A stretch of DNA of 64,000 nt from Hypomesus transpacificus (Eukaryota; Chordata; Actinopteri; Osmeriformes; Osmeridae). The notes under the pieces were generated by a model. It was given only the letters and a program-made list of their open reading frames with translations. It was not told the DNA's origin and did not search any database. Position numbers and translations under genes: made by a program. The stretch spans positions 6,209,837-6,273,836 of the forward strand of contig NC_061074.1 in NCBI RefSeq assembly GCF_021917145.1. The letters run 5' to 3'. This document shows, one piece after another, positions 37,901 through 59,884 of this stretch; within the stretch, counting starts at the first letter, position 1, and each line of letters begins with the position of its first letter.

Positions 37901-38828
37901 TTGGACGACATTCCTATGGTTAGTCAACTTTCAATGGCCGGGTTTCCCATATTCGTTAAGAAGCTCTTAACGCTAAGATCTTTTTAAGAACGTTCTAAGA
38001 GCGTTCTAGAGCGCACTTAGAATGTTCTTAAGACGCTCTTAGCGTTAAGAGCTTCTTAACGAATCTGGGAAACCCGGCCAATCACTGTTAAAATGTTACA
38101 CAGCATTTCACTTTCAATGATGATACAATACAATTGTTCATTTTTATGCAAACCCTTTAATGCAAACCCAGTAAATCAAGCAGAGCTCAGCCAACAAGCA
38201 AGATCTCCAAAAGGAAACGGTCAAAGAGGTGTTTGTTTGTTTATTTATTTATGCTTTTTAAATCAGAAGCCATAGCTGTAAGATTGTATTTTTATATACT
38301 GTCTCCATTGCAGCAAGTTTTTGGAGAAAGAGAGCCAAACACAGTAAGTTCTATTTCTCTTATTGGTTATCATGGACATACTGTTTGTAGTATATGTTAA
38401 TTTTGTTCTACAGAAATATATTGTTCCTTACAAAAGTATTTAGACCTCTGACCAATTCAAAAGCAAATATTTTCCAACTTAAAAATCACAAGAACTGAAT
38501 TTAAATGGGGTTACATTTTGAGGATTAAAATCAGTGAGGATCAAATACAGTTTCAGAGAAAATAAATTATGAAAAATTATGGAATTCACATTTTTAACAC
38601 AATTATACAAGTTGAGCAATTAAAATGCCATAATAAATTATTAAAACTCGGTTCATCACATATAATGAAATTTTAATGTAACATTTGAAGTTAAATAATA
38701 TGGGTGAATTTGTCCAGGGTCTGAATACTTTTCAGGCACTGTATATATTTGTGTGTGTGTTTTCTTTTTCAGAATGTGAATATGAAAACCCTACCTACAA
38801 TAACAGTATGGATCAGCTCAACTTATAA
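34991..38828 (+). CDS. Orphan single-V-domain immunoglobulin receptor with Tyr-Glu-Asn tail motifs
   Basis: I do not recognise an orthologue. Exons 34991-35063, 35525-35884, 36842-36946, 37124-37174, 37322-37402, 37486-37512, 37650-37772, 37871-37918, 38181-38228, 38314-38343 and 38773-38828 chain in frame (almost all phase 1) to 333 aa. The signal peptide is MFLFFN... with IICIVLCYMCV. One V-type Ig domain follows, with canonical Cys in LLNCNF and DTDLGWYCCEW and extra Cys residues. The TM segment is LFYISTGVVIFILLL, without a charged residue in its core. The tail contains PYYENEDF, IIYENN (across a splice), SYAEL and EYENPTYNN. YxN sites are the known binding form for GRB2-family SH2 domains, so signalling through the tail is a fair inference. 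The borders at 37174 and 38181 (or 38184) are less certain. A poly(A) signal lies at 38951-38956. Confidence 0.7.
37936..38079. mobile_element. Palindromic MITE
   Basis: A 144-bp near-perfect palindrome. It begins GGCCGGGTTTCCCA and ends TGGGAAACCCGGCC; the arms continue through TTCGTTAAGAAGCTCTTAAC. AAT on each side may be a 3-bp target duplication. It sits in an intron of the Ig-receptor gene. The superfamily is uncertain. Confidence 0.75.
38422..38741. mobile_element. Decayed Tc1-like non-autonomous element
   Basis: The left end CCTTACAAAAGTATTTAGACC and the right end GGTCTGAATACTTTTCAGG followed by CACTG are imperfect inverted repeats of the common fish Tc1/MITE type, next to TA. No coding capacity. 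Confidence 0.5.
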
Positions 38829-39454
38829 AGGATGGTTGGGTAAAATATCAGATAACTTTGAACTTAAGTGTATTTTAAGGTATTCATGTAAAACTCATGA
38901 ATACTTACATGCAGCTGCACAGTCATAACTTTGTGGTTTTCCACATGGTGAATAAAAATGTATGTATTTATTAATGTACACTCGATTTAGTTGTACATAC
39001 TGACCAAAATGCTCCTGACCATATAGTACATTAATTATTAAACTCAAATAGTTTGCCATCCAGTGTTTATTTATTTTTTAAGCTCAACATGAAAATTCAG
39101 TACTGCTTCGTCAAAATTATGCCATCAGTCAATTTGAGAGAATTTCCAGTTTGTTATTGTAGATGAAAGTAATCTTAAATAGATGTTACAGATTTAGCTC
39201 AATCTCCTTTTGTGTAAGTATATAACATGCAGAGCAAGACAATATGTGTCTTGTATATTGTATAAATCTAACCAAGAGTTTAACTTGTATTGAATGTTTG
39301 TATGCTGTATGCTGTAGTGAAATATAGTTTGTCTGCCAAAGTCTAATGAGAGGGAAATTGTGAATATGATAATCAAGGCAATTAAAGCAAATTATAATCA
39401 CCTGTTCTTTTGGATGGTCATTGAAACACATCACACTCACTGAGTCTTGACACA

Positions 39455-41871
39455 ATGATGAAGTATTGCAATGCTGTGGTGTCTATTGTTACTCTATCAC
39501 TATCAGTTTTACACTGTGGTCATACCTCAAAAGCAATTTTTAAAACTGCAACAGAAGACATAAATGGCACAGCAAGTTGTCATGAAAACTACATGGCCAT
39601 TCACATTGCAAAAGAACCATTTCAACGTTTGAAATTCACAATTTATGTCAAAGGTAGGTTGCAAGTAATCATGAAACATGTATTTTTTACAAAAATGTTG
39701 TTGGATGTGGCTACCCACACTAAATGGTTTGTAATTCAGATGAGCAAGGCAGGCACTTCAAAGCAACAGATATTGCTTTCCCTTGCCACTACTTCATTGA
39801 TGAAACAAGCAGCTTCCTTCTATTAGCTGTACCTTATTACGGCTGCCTGGTCAAAAAACAAGTAAGTTGAGAAACATACTTCCCTTGATTCCTCCTTAAC
39901 TCTCCATCCTTGCTTTTTGTGCCCACGTCTCAGGTATTGTTTTGACTGAAATGTATTTATTCATTTATTTGAAATGTTTAGGGCAGTATTGCAAGTATGA
40001 CGGTTGTCATCAAAGCTTTGGCAAAAGGGGGACAGGTAGAGATCAACAAGACAGTGCCTCTTATCTGCACCCTGACAACTGTTACCATTAAAGGTATCAA
40101 TTTCACTCATGTTTTACAGAGGTTGCAGCAATTAATATATTTACCTTTAGTACATTTCATTTTTGTTTACATTTAGTTATATGAGTTATCAGGAGTTTGT
40201 TACTGTTACCTTCAGAAAATATCAACACAGTCGGAAATGCACCTCTTAGACCTTATCCAAAACATTGCGACAAGGATGGCTTTGTCATTACCATCAACCA
40301 GAATGCCACTGTCCCACCTCTGAACCTGGACACAGTGCACATTCTGTCTCACCAAAGTCCCAGTTGCAAGCCCCAAACCAAGACTTCTGACTCTGTCACC
40401 TTCCGTTTCCCATTCAGTTCCTGTGGCACTCAATTCTTGGTAAGTATAGTCCTCCAAATGGTATAGTTGCCAAACATAAATTGCCAAAATCTCACTATTC
40501 AGTTTCTGCACTGACCTTTCCTTGTGGGATGTGTTCTATCTTTTCCAGATGGATCACGAAAAAATTATTTATTGGGTGAAAGTAGAAGCACAGCGACTTT
40601 TGATGCATAAACAAGAATCTACATTTCGCAATGCACCTTTCAGGTATGAATTGGAGAGTTGTTTTCAGTTATGACTAGAAAAACGAGATAGCCAAGAAGT
40701 CCACAACATCTGATCCTTCAGCAGTTATAATACCATAATCAAATGGCAGACAAAGCCATTGCTTCTGTTGCTTCTAACATCCCTTTTCCATAGATTGACA
40801 GTGCGTTGCAGCTATGCCTTGACTAGAGTGTCCCAAATTGGGATGGAGGTCTACAGGGAGAGGTCCGAACAATCCTCAGCACTGAAAAGTGAAGGAATTC
40901 TTCGGGCTGAAATGAGGTTTGCTAAAGGTGTTTAGTTTTACATGAAGATCTGTCAATTAACATGGTGTGAGTTCAGAATATATATGACAGCCCTATACAT
41001 CCCATTTTGTACAGTCCAGAAGTTATAAACTTGTATCAGTAGATCATCATGCGCTGTCTTTAGACTCCTCCTACAGTTCCTTCTACTCTAACAAAGACCT
41101 CCCAGTGAAGCTCAAGCTCGGGAAGCCAGTGTATGTGGAGGTGTTTCTTCTGAAACGTGAAGACAAGGAGCTCGAGCTCCGATTAGAAGATTGCTGGGCC
41201 ACACCCAATGAAGACCCACTTGACCAGCATAGATGGAACCTTCTAGTTAAAGGGTACGTCTGCTGAATAGAGTTTGATGCTACTGTATATTTGCTCTCAT
41301 CAAGCACATTTAATATACATTTTACAAAGCTCTGAGTAACTACATTTCCCTCTGTATTCAATGGCAGGTGTCCCTTTAGCAGTGACACCCACAGAACAGT
41401 GGTCCTACCAGTTGTCCCTAGTAAGGTCATAAAGTATCCTTCTCATCACAAGTGGTTTATAGTCAAGCAGTTCGCTTTTGTAAAACCCAATCAGTTCCAT
41501 CAATTGGTAGGTGACATATGATGCCAATTTATCAGACTAGATGTCAAAGGTACAGAGCCGTTTTAACATTAAATTGACATTTTAATGCATAATTATGTGT
41601 GGATCAGGTATACTTCCATTGTGATGTAGAGGTCTGCAAAGAACATGACTGCTCAAAACCCTGCAACAGAAGTAAGTGAACTTTTGTGTAGAGTGGACTC
41701 CTAAACAATTATCATAAATTTTTGAATGTCTCAGAATTTTCAAAACGGCTAGATGTTGCCAAAATATCAAGTCATTTTTTCTCTGTAGGCAGACAGCGCC
41801 TGGGGAGGCAGAGAAAGACAGTTCCGAAGTATACCACTGTCTATTGTGGACCTCTTGAACTAGTATTGTGA
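39455..41871 (+). CDS. Secreted zona-pellucida-domain protein
   Basis: Ten exons (39455-39653, 39740-39861, 39982-40093, 40216-40439, 40549-40643, 40794-40927, 41064-41253, 41368-41506, 41608-41671, 41789-41871) give 453 aa. A signal peptide (VVSIVTLSLSVLHCG) is followed by an N-terminal region and a ZP module of about 260 residues. ZP-N has Cys in KHCDKDGF, SPSCKPQ and PFSSCGTQF. ZP-C has VYVEVFLLKRE, LEDCWATPN, KGCPFSSDT and VYFHCDVEVC with KEHDCSKPC. A basic cluster SRQRLGRQRK follows, which may be a proprotein cleavage site. No transmembrane segment follows, so the product is likely secreted. ZP modules polymerise in egg coats and other extracellular matrices. I cannot say which ZP subfamily this is. 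Confidence 0.85.
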
Positions 41872-42294
41872 ATTGGGACAAAATGTACTTGATTGCTTTC
41901 CCTAGTAGGCTATTATAAAACGATGTTGGTATTAATTAAGTGTTGAAATATTTCACGCTATTAAAAAGTATCTAATGAAACAATTACGTGTTTGACTTGT
42001 GGATTTAGGTCAGGTCACATGATCCGTGCGTGTTGACCAATGAAAACCCCAAATGCTCTCTTGCGGAAGTGGCTCACGATTCGTATTGTTGACGAGCAAA
42101 ACGTGAGGTAGAATCAAATGGTTGGCATGGCTAGATGTTTTTATATTTAATATATAAAAAAAGCATGTTTCAGGCTGTCGTTTGTGCTTGTGACAAGTTG
42201 TTCAACCATCCTCTTTTAGCCGTATCTAATTATCTAGATCAAGAAGTTAGGGTTAGTACATCGCATTCGAATTGACTATCTATTCAGAGCTATC

Positions 42295-47216
<4,922 letters not shown>

Positions 47217-49935
47217 GGAAGAAGAGGCCCAAACCCTGTCCTTCCCTCAGCTGGATTGAGACATAATCAAATAACAGTAGTAGACTTAAATCTCAGGGTT
47301 TACAACCTCTAAAACTGCACACGGAGGTTCTAAATGCATGTGTATGGAAAACAGTAGAAATTTGCATTTTTGTATGTGTTAGAATTATGATTTTGTTTTT
47401 GCTTTAATGTTTTTAGAAGCTAGCTTACAGTGTCAATATATGCCAATGTCGGAGAAGTTACTCAAAAACCAGAAACATGTTGGCCAACTTCATGAACCAC
47501 ATACCATAAACACATTGAGGTTATTTTATACATCTGTGTCCAAAATAAATGACAGTGATATTTTTAAATGATATACTGTCTATAATTTCTTCACGACGGA
47601 CATAGCGGATAGACGAGCGTTACAAATCTGAATTTTAGAACCTAGTTAAGTTCGTATTGAGAGGAAGAAATGGGCCTCCGGCTTCCGAGATGACAAACTG
47701 AACTGACTACTGTGTATGTCTGACTGTGTACAGTTCCTTTTCGTGCCGGAGGCCTCCTGTAAACGTCATATCCTGTTTGTGCGCGTGTGAGGTTACTGTT
47801 CTGTCTGGGGGTAAAGGGCCTGTGCTGGTGGGATATCAGAAGCTCCAGCTAAGCAGGCGACTAATGTTTGGAGAAAGGAACATAATTATACATGAAAAGA
47901 AAATAACGTGCATCTCTGCATTTTATATATTTGCTTTACATTCAAAAGAGCGACGATTGTGCACTTACCCGACCTAACGTTTTGACTTACGTTAGCGAGC
48001 TAGTGCAACAACACGCCGCCGTTGTGGGAAGAAAAACAAGCTAAGCGGGCATTGTTTTTTTTAGAAGCTGTGTGTTCATTGGCAGAGCTCAATACACCGG
48101 CTTCGAGGATAAATATTAAAGATCTTCATCTTACTTTATTCGGCCTGTAAAAAACAGCCCAAGAAGGTATCTGCCGTGGCTAAGATCAGGAGTAGTCGAG
48201 GTAAGGAGCTCGGTTTAAGCCTAGAAACTTGCTGCACCAACTAATGCGTGGCTAGCTATTACGTTAGCTAGTAGTACTTGCTATGCTAGCTAGCTTTAAC
48301 GCCAATGTCAATTGACTATCTAGGGTAGAATGTAGGTTATGTATCTAATGCTAGCTAGCAGAGTTTAACATGAGTGTTTTCGTTTTCTGATAATCGCAAC
48401 GTAGCCCGCCTTAAACTATATAACTAGTAAAAACCACTGCCAGTTAAATAACTAGCTAGGCACAGTACTACGGTACTGTATCTAACGGGTCATTTATGGC
48501 ACGATATCTCAACTAATTTAGCTACTAGTTAACGTATTAACACACGTAGCTTGGGCGATTGCTGAGGTGTAGCTCTACTGCTGTACGAGTATCTTTGAGA
48601 AGCTTATCTATCTGGAAGGTCATTTCCTTCATTGATAATTAGATTCACCATTTATCTAAATACGCTTCTGCTGTGTAACTGAATTAAAATGACCTACTGC
48701 TGTTGGTACGTCGCAGGTGTAGTACGGACTTGGCTATGGATCACTGTTTTTAGCGAGTACTATAATAGAGCTACTGTTATCACATTATATTCCCTGCCTA
48801 AATTAACGGTAACTAGTGGAGCACTAGTACAACTTGAAACAAAGTTTCTAACCAACGACAGTTGGTGATATGAAGATGCCAGTGTTACTTATCAGGCAGT
48901 AACACCTGAGACGTCGCTGATACGGGCTTGCAGATGCTATATGGTGGTTAAGGTTTAAAAATGCAAATCACTGGGATGTTTGTTGATTCACATGAATAAA
49001 GTAACCGTCTTTGCATCCTTGGAGCTTCCACACACCTAACCTATCAAGGGATTTGTAATTTACAAAGTAGAGGGGGCGTACGTCTATTGATTTTCACCTT
49101 TGTAAACAATAGTCTAAACTTCAAATAGCAGCCTAGTCTTGTACCTTTCCACTAAAAAACTAACTATAAAACTAAATATAATATCAATGATATATATTCC
49201 CGCCTTCCTTAGGATAATTGTTCTAGTTTACGATTAGGCCTTGGTGACAAATTGATATTTGATATTAGGCTACTTTAAAGCAGCTAGCTATATGATTTGT
49301 GGAGATACCTTACATTCCTCCTTTGTCATGTTTATTAGGCATGTAGTAGTAGCAAGAAATTAGTATTAGCAATCATTATTTCATTGGGCGTGTTACTTTA
49401 TTTTCATCAACTAATACCGTTTATTTATTTTTTATTGACCCAACCAAAGCTAACGGCTCCTCCTAGTAATTGGCCAGGCCACCCTAACCATATCTTACGC
49501 AACAGGCAGTGAGGCATCACAAGGTGAGGATTTTCGGCAGGGTAATCCAGTGGGGTGGCCATGGTGACTGGGAGGTCTGCCCGGGATGGCATGGTTGACT
49601 GCCAAGGCATAGTCAGAGCTTGCTGCTCACCAGTGATAACCTGGCCCAGTTTATCATTACTCAGAAAGCAAACCACTTATAGAATAAGGCTTTGAATTAT
49701 TCATGCTTATTACTAATGTACATTGTACAGCATTTGAAAAGTAGAGAATAGTGGATGTTTTGTGGTCCTTGCTAATGTTTTGATATCTCTGGTTTGCCTT
49801 TAGGTATTGTGTTGACGCCCAGTCAGCGCCCTGAACCGATACTGCATCATCTCCCCTACCTCTCACCCTCTCCCCTCTGTTTCCCCTCCCTCCACCATAA
49901 CCCCACCCTGAACCCCATCAAGCATCTGGACCAGT
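47217..49935 (+). other. akt2: dhx40 3' end, then akt2 promoter and 5' untranslated exons
   Basis: The dhx40 UTR runs to about 47560. From about 47640 to 48200 the sequence is richer in CpG. A good donor (GTCGAG followed by GTAAGG) at 48200/48201 suggests a non-coding akt2 exon ending there. An acceptor at 49802-49803 (TTTAG) would start the exon carrying the akt2 ATG. No other gene was found. Confidence 0.5.
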
Positions 49936-55018
<5,083 letters not shown>

Positions 55019-55202
55019 CCCCCCCCCCCTCTCTCTCTCACACACACACACACACACAAACGGGCAGGCAGGTTATCATACGCTCACAAAACACAATTGC
55101 ACTGCTAGGGAATGGGATGACACGCATACAAATCGCACAAGACACACTCATTCCCTTTGTCTCTCACCCATTCACCCACTCTCACACACACATACACTCA
55201 CA

Positions 55203-55255
<53 letters not shown>

Positions 55256-58200
55256 CTACATACACACGAACACAGGTGCTGATAGATCAATGTGAAAACA
55301 TGGATCCTAGAGCATGACATGAAAGCACGCAATGATTGACTGACCTCAGCAGGTCCTATGTGACCAGACTGGCAGCCTCTTGTCCATGCAGGTATCTCTT
55401 GTCTTACCAATGGGACTGGCCATAGCTTTGCCTGCAGGACCCCTGCCACACTACACTGGGCACCACGTCAAAGCAGTGACAACACCTCACCTACCCCCTT
55501 CCCACCAATGCGAACCTAGTTCTGGTTCTGGGCTGTTGCCAGTGCCGGTTCACAGATGGTTCAGCTTGCGAACCAGTTTGCTTTTCCATGGGCTAGAGAG
55601 CCAAGTCAACGTCATCAATGTATACGTCTCTGCTTTCCCAGCAACTATAGCGCCAACTTAAAACACAACAACGGCGGGCTCCATTGTTTCTTTACAAGTG
55701 TTGCTCCTGGCTTTGCAAACCTACATTGGCATCGAAACCCGAGTGGTCCTACGCATTTGTGCTGCTCGTCGCAGTTGCTATGTCAACAATTACGATATTT
55801 GTATCATGATATGCTGTTGCTGAAGCCAAAGTAGAAGCACAATCAATGTAAGTTCTTTGCTGAAGCCCTGTTTTTTTGTTATTTTATTTTTATTTAGTTG
55901 GTCATGATAATCCTGCCCCCAGCCCCTAACGCAAGTAAAGAAGTTAAGAGTTGGTGTCATTCTGGAACCAGTTTTCCTGGCCGGGATCCGGTTATTTTGC
56001 TGTCCTAAATGCAAAGAATCGGTTCTAGATTGGGCACCGGCTCCGAACCGGCCCTCAAACTGCCTTGGTGGAGAAGGGGTAACCATACACGGGTTAATGC
56101 CAGCAAAGAAAACACCTCACCACCAGCTGACCGCATGCTACACCAACAAATATACTCAAACTGACACAAATACACCAGTACTCACTTAGAAAAAACACAG
56201 TTCTGAGTAGAAAAACAATTATGTAGACTTACATTGAGGATTTTAACAAAAAAATGTAAGAAAATATTTGGGGGATGAAAAAAAAATATATTTTTAACAA
56301 AATTTTCCTTTGATTGTTACGGTTTTAAAAGCCATATTTCTGCAATTTTTACAAGTGCTCTTTCTGGAACTTGCTGTTACAAATCGTGTTGGACTGTTCA
56401 GACAGGGAAGATAAGGTGGGGAGAGGGAAGGGATAAGAAAAGGTGTTAAACCTCTAGGAGGGTAGCCATTGCTGTGTATGCACTGTGTATGTGAATGAAT
56501 GTGTGTAAGAGAGTAAATGATTGTATGTAGAAGTGTGCCAGAGAATGTATGAACAACCATTTGAATCTACAACATCTTATCATGTCTGTTTGTACAAATG
56601 CATATATGTTTTTGATTCCACATATTGGCAAAGTGGAGGAGGAGAGGACACTACACAGCACAGTCTATGAGTTTTAAAGGGAAAAGAGGGCTAAACCTGT
56701 AGCTCAAGTGACCAACTTGTTTTTTTCCAAGGCTTTCCCTAGTGGTTCTAACACTTGAGAAGGGAGGACGAAGACTAGGAGGCTCCACTCTATCAATTAC
56801 TTTAACCCCCTACAAATCCCTATGTGCATTCCGTTAGGAGGGCTAAATGGATTTGTCAGGTTATAAGCAACATGGTGGTGATTACAAACAATTCCAGCCA
56901 AACAGAGGGCAAACAGGCAGTATTTACCATTTTGCTTACACCTGTCGAATTTCCCAAGTAGTCCACTAAAGTAGTAGGTATAGATTTGGGACGGGCCAAG
57001 CAGCTACCAGTTTTTGTCTAGAGACCAGTCTAGATGCTGCAGCTTTTAATGTCAAAGTTCCGTAGCTGTCACTCCCTCCAAGAGCAGGAATATCCTAATA
57101 GCTGTCAATCATTCAATAATTTGTTAGCAATTAATTATTCTGGGATGTATTGATGACATGGGATTTATAAGCAATTGATTGTTTCCTGCATTTTAAGAAT
57201 GAAAACGGTTAAATCATGGATTAGTGATTGTAATGACGCCCAATTCTACTGACTGGAAAGTGTACACATAAATTCTTCCACTATCATGTTTTAGGGTCCT
57301 TTTGGTATGTAGGCTATTTGTTCTTAATTATTTGCATACATCATTTACAAGGTATTTTGTGAGGACTATACAGGCCAAGGCCACCCTTGTACCTGAGCGT
57401 GTGAGCCCTTTCAAGTTGGTAGATAGGGAAATGGTTGCTCAGAGACAACCATCATATTCCACTGTCAAGTGCTTGGACAAAATTATGAAATGCCTTTTTT
57501 TGAATGGATGCTGCACCTAAGCAACCACCTTGTGACCACCTTATTGTTTTTTTTATTTTTTATTATTCATTTGTTTCGCTCCCTTTTTGTCCACCTATTC
57601 CTTAAACCTCGGAAGACTTAAATGTCTTTTAAGTATATATATTATATAAAAAATATATATTAAAACATTTCAAAACATTGTTTTCCTTTGGCTTTAGTTA
57701 TTCATATAGACCATGCCATTGTGTGTGTGAGAGAAGAGTGAGTGAGGACGTGATAGACACTAGCAAGTTAGGAGTGGATCACTGCAGAGAGCCCATAGCA
57801 GTAGAACTTAGTAAACAATCGGAGTACTATGGGTTTCCTCGTGGGCTTACAACTTTTTTGTTCCTTAACCTGAGTAAAGAAGTCAGATCGAACGGCAATC
57901 ACCTGCTACCCTCACAGTACTCATTTCATCACAGGCTGAGGCCTACATTCAGGCCTGAGGTTCACCTTCGGAAACGGCAGGACCGGATTTCAAGACGACC
58001 TCTTTGTTGGACTGAGTCTCACGTTGCCTTCAATCTAATGATGGCCACTTAGGGAGGGTGTAGACCTTTTATAAAGTTGGCAGTAAAGCTAAATGCTGTA
58101 ACTGTTTCTGTCTTTTGTCTAGAGTATCACATGCAAACGAGCACCTTTGCACCTCTACTTTAGGCTGACATTTACATTTAATCTCGCACACAAACACACT

Positions 58201-58600
58201 GTCACAGGCTTGTAAATACCAAATAAGGCTTGAAAATGAATGCAACATTGGTAGAAAAGTCAGCTGCTTGGTAGAATTTGATTTGTAGCTTGACCCTAAG
58301 TAACTTGCTTCTCTATATTTTGAATGTGATCAACAGTCACGAATGTCATATCTAAATGCTGATGTACCAAGAAAAACTTGCTGTTGAGTAGAAAGAGGTA
58401 GAATGGGCTCCTGGGGGGAAGGTTATGTCCTGGTAGACAGTTTCAGCCTCCTGCAAGACTTTACTAAGTAGCAGGTTATGCCTGCTACAGTATGTATTGT
58501 AGCCTATAATATTTGCAATGACTGCGCCAGTAAAGAGTTTTACTGAATTAAACATTGTCTCTATTGTGGTTATTTGTTGATCTGTTTTGTATCCTGTTGA
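55019..58600 (+). other. akt2: akt2 3' untranslated region and downstream spacer
   Basis: It begins with C-rich and (CA)n runs and is otherwise without ORFs that I can support. The true 3' end is unclear; an ATTAAA near 57658 is one candidate. Confidence 0.45.
55029..55256. repeat. (CA)n microsatellites after the akt2 stop
   Basis: Two CT/CA runs at about 55029-55070 and 55183-55256, separated by ordinary sequence. Confidence 0.85.
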
Positions 58601-58631
58601 CACCTGAAGCCGATACAGATTTGTATTGACA

Positions 58632-58945
58632 GCGCCCCCTGGTGCCCCCATGGTTGAAAAGGTGTTGCTAAAGTGCCCTCTTGTGGCAAAAACTACAACA
58701 AGCGCCCTATTGGCTGCTATTCACATGGTAACATTGGATAAGTGCCCTCTAGGGTGCCTCTTCATGTAATAAATTATGATGTGCCCTCTAGAGGAAAGCA
58801 ATTTGATAAAATGTCTTAACAAGTGCCCCTCCAGAGGAGAAAACATGATGCAGTGCCCTATAAGGTGCCCCAATGGTCTAAACTTGATGGGTGCCCTTCC
58901 TTCCGATGGAAAAGGGTGCTGCTACATGACAGTGCCCCAAAGGGT
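58632..58945 (-). promoter_or_regulatory. Cluster of CTCF-like motifs
   Basis: Repeated cores in one orientation: GCGCCCCCTGGTGC (58632), GTGCCCTCTTGTGG (58673), GCGCCCTATTGG (58702), GTGCCCTCTAGGGT (58742), GTGCCCTCTAGAGG (58781), GTGCCCCTCCAGAGG (58823) and GTGCCCTATAAGG (58853), with weaker ones after. Several match the reverse complement of the CTCF core (SYGCCMYCTRSTGG) at 12-13 of 14 positions. Binding is inferred from motif shape only. It could instead be a degenerate satellite. Confidence 0.45.
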
Positions 58946-59884
58946 GTGTTTTTCCATGGGGTCGATAAGTTACCCTTTAGGTTAGGTTAACTGTATTTGG
59001 TAGTAAAATACAAAGTAAATTGTTGCCAACGATGGTACAACAAAAATAAAATACTAATTCCCATTGTTACGTCGGTGGGGCGCATGTTGTGCAGTGGGTG
59101 CCCTTTACATTTTTTCGCCCTTGACCTTCGAACAGTCCGAGTCCGCCACTGGTTGACGCCCTCTTCCTCTGAGCTGTCAATTTGCTATTTTGCCTCAAAC
59201 GCTGCCTCTGGTACTTTGACACTTATATGCCTGACTCTTCCATGGTTCCGTTTTTATATTTGCCTCAATGTGAAACATGTACACTGCATAAAGCTGGTGA
59301 AACAAAAAGTTTATTCTTTCTCGTTGTTCACAACAGACATTCTGTAAAAATAAATAATGAGGAAAACATTATTACACTGCTCTGAAAACATTCAGCATAC
59401 CGACTGCTTAAAATCATAGTACATTTACACGTTGACATGCGAATCTTCTTTTTCAGAAAATAATGTCAGCTTTTGAAATGAGAATTGTTGACATGGTCAA
59501 ACCCCCACGCGTGATTAAACCTCTTAATATTAGAAAGCAAGTTAAAGTGGCTTGGTCCAAAGTTACCAACCCTAAACTATTGTACGCTAGAGTGGACAAC
59601 AATTGTGTCCATGGTGTCAGAATGCTAAGTAACATTAAGAATAAGAGGGCGTTCTGAAGTGTTGGTGGATATATCGTATCTAATTTCTGTCCCTCGGTTT
59701 GGTTAGCCACTTTTAATGCATTTTTCCCACACCCCAATTAGTCAACCACGTGTGTTTATTAGCTGACATTTAAACACTAATGGCGACTTCTCAAATCTCT
59801 CGAGCCGTCGTTCCTCGTGGATAAGTAGCTGCAGAGCCTGTCTGGTAAACTAGCCGTCTCCGGCTTCAAACATTCTGCGATTCA
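58946..59884. other. Spacer and probable ccnp promoter
   Basis: No gene recognised. A small open frame at 59463-59657 has no known relatives that I can name, and no splice or promoter context supports it. Confidence 0.5.

Noticed and set aside
59463-59657. 64-aa frame upstream of ccnp
   Set aside because: No similarity I can name and no promoter or splice support. The length is within chance for AT-rich DNA.
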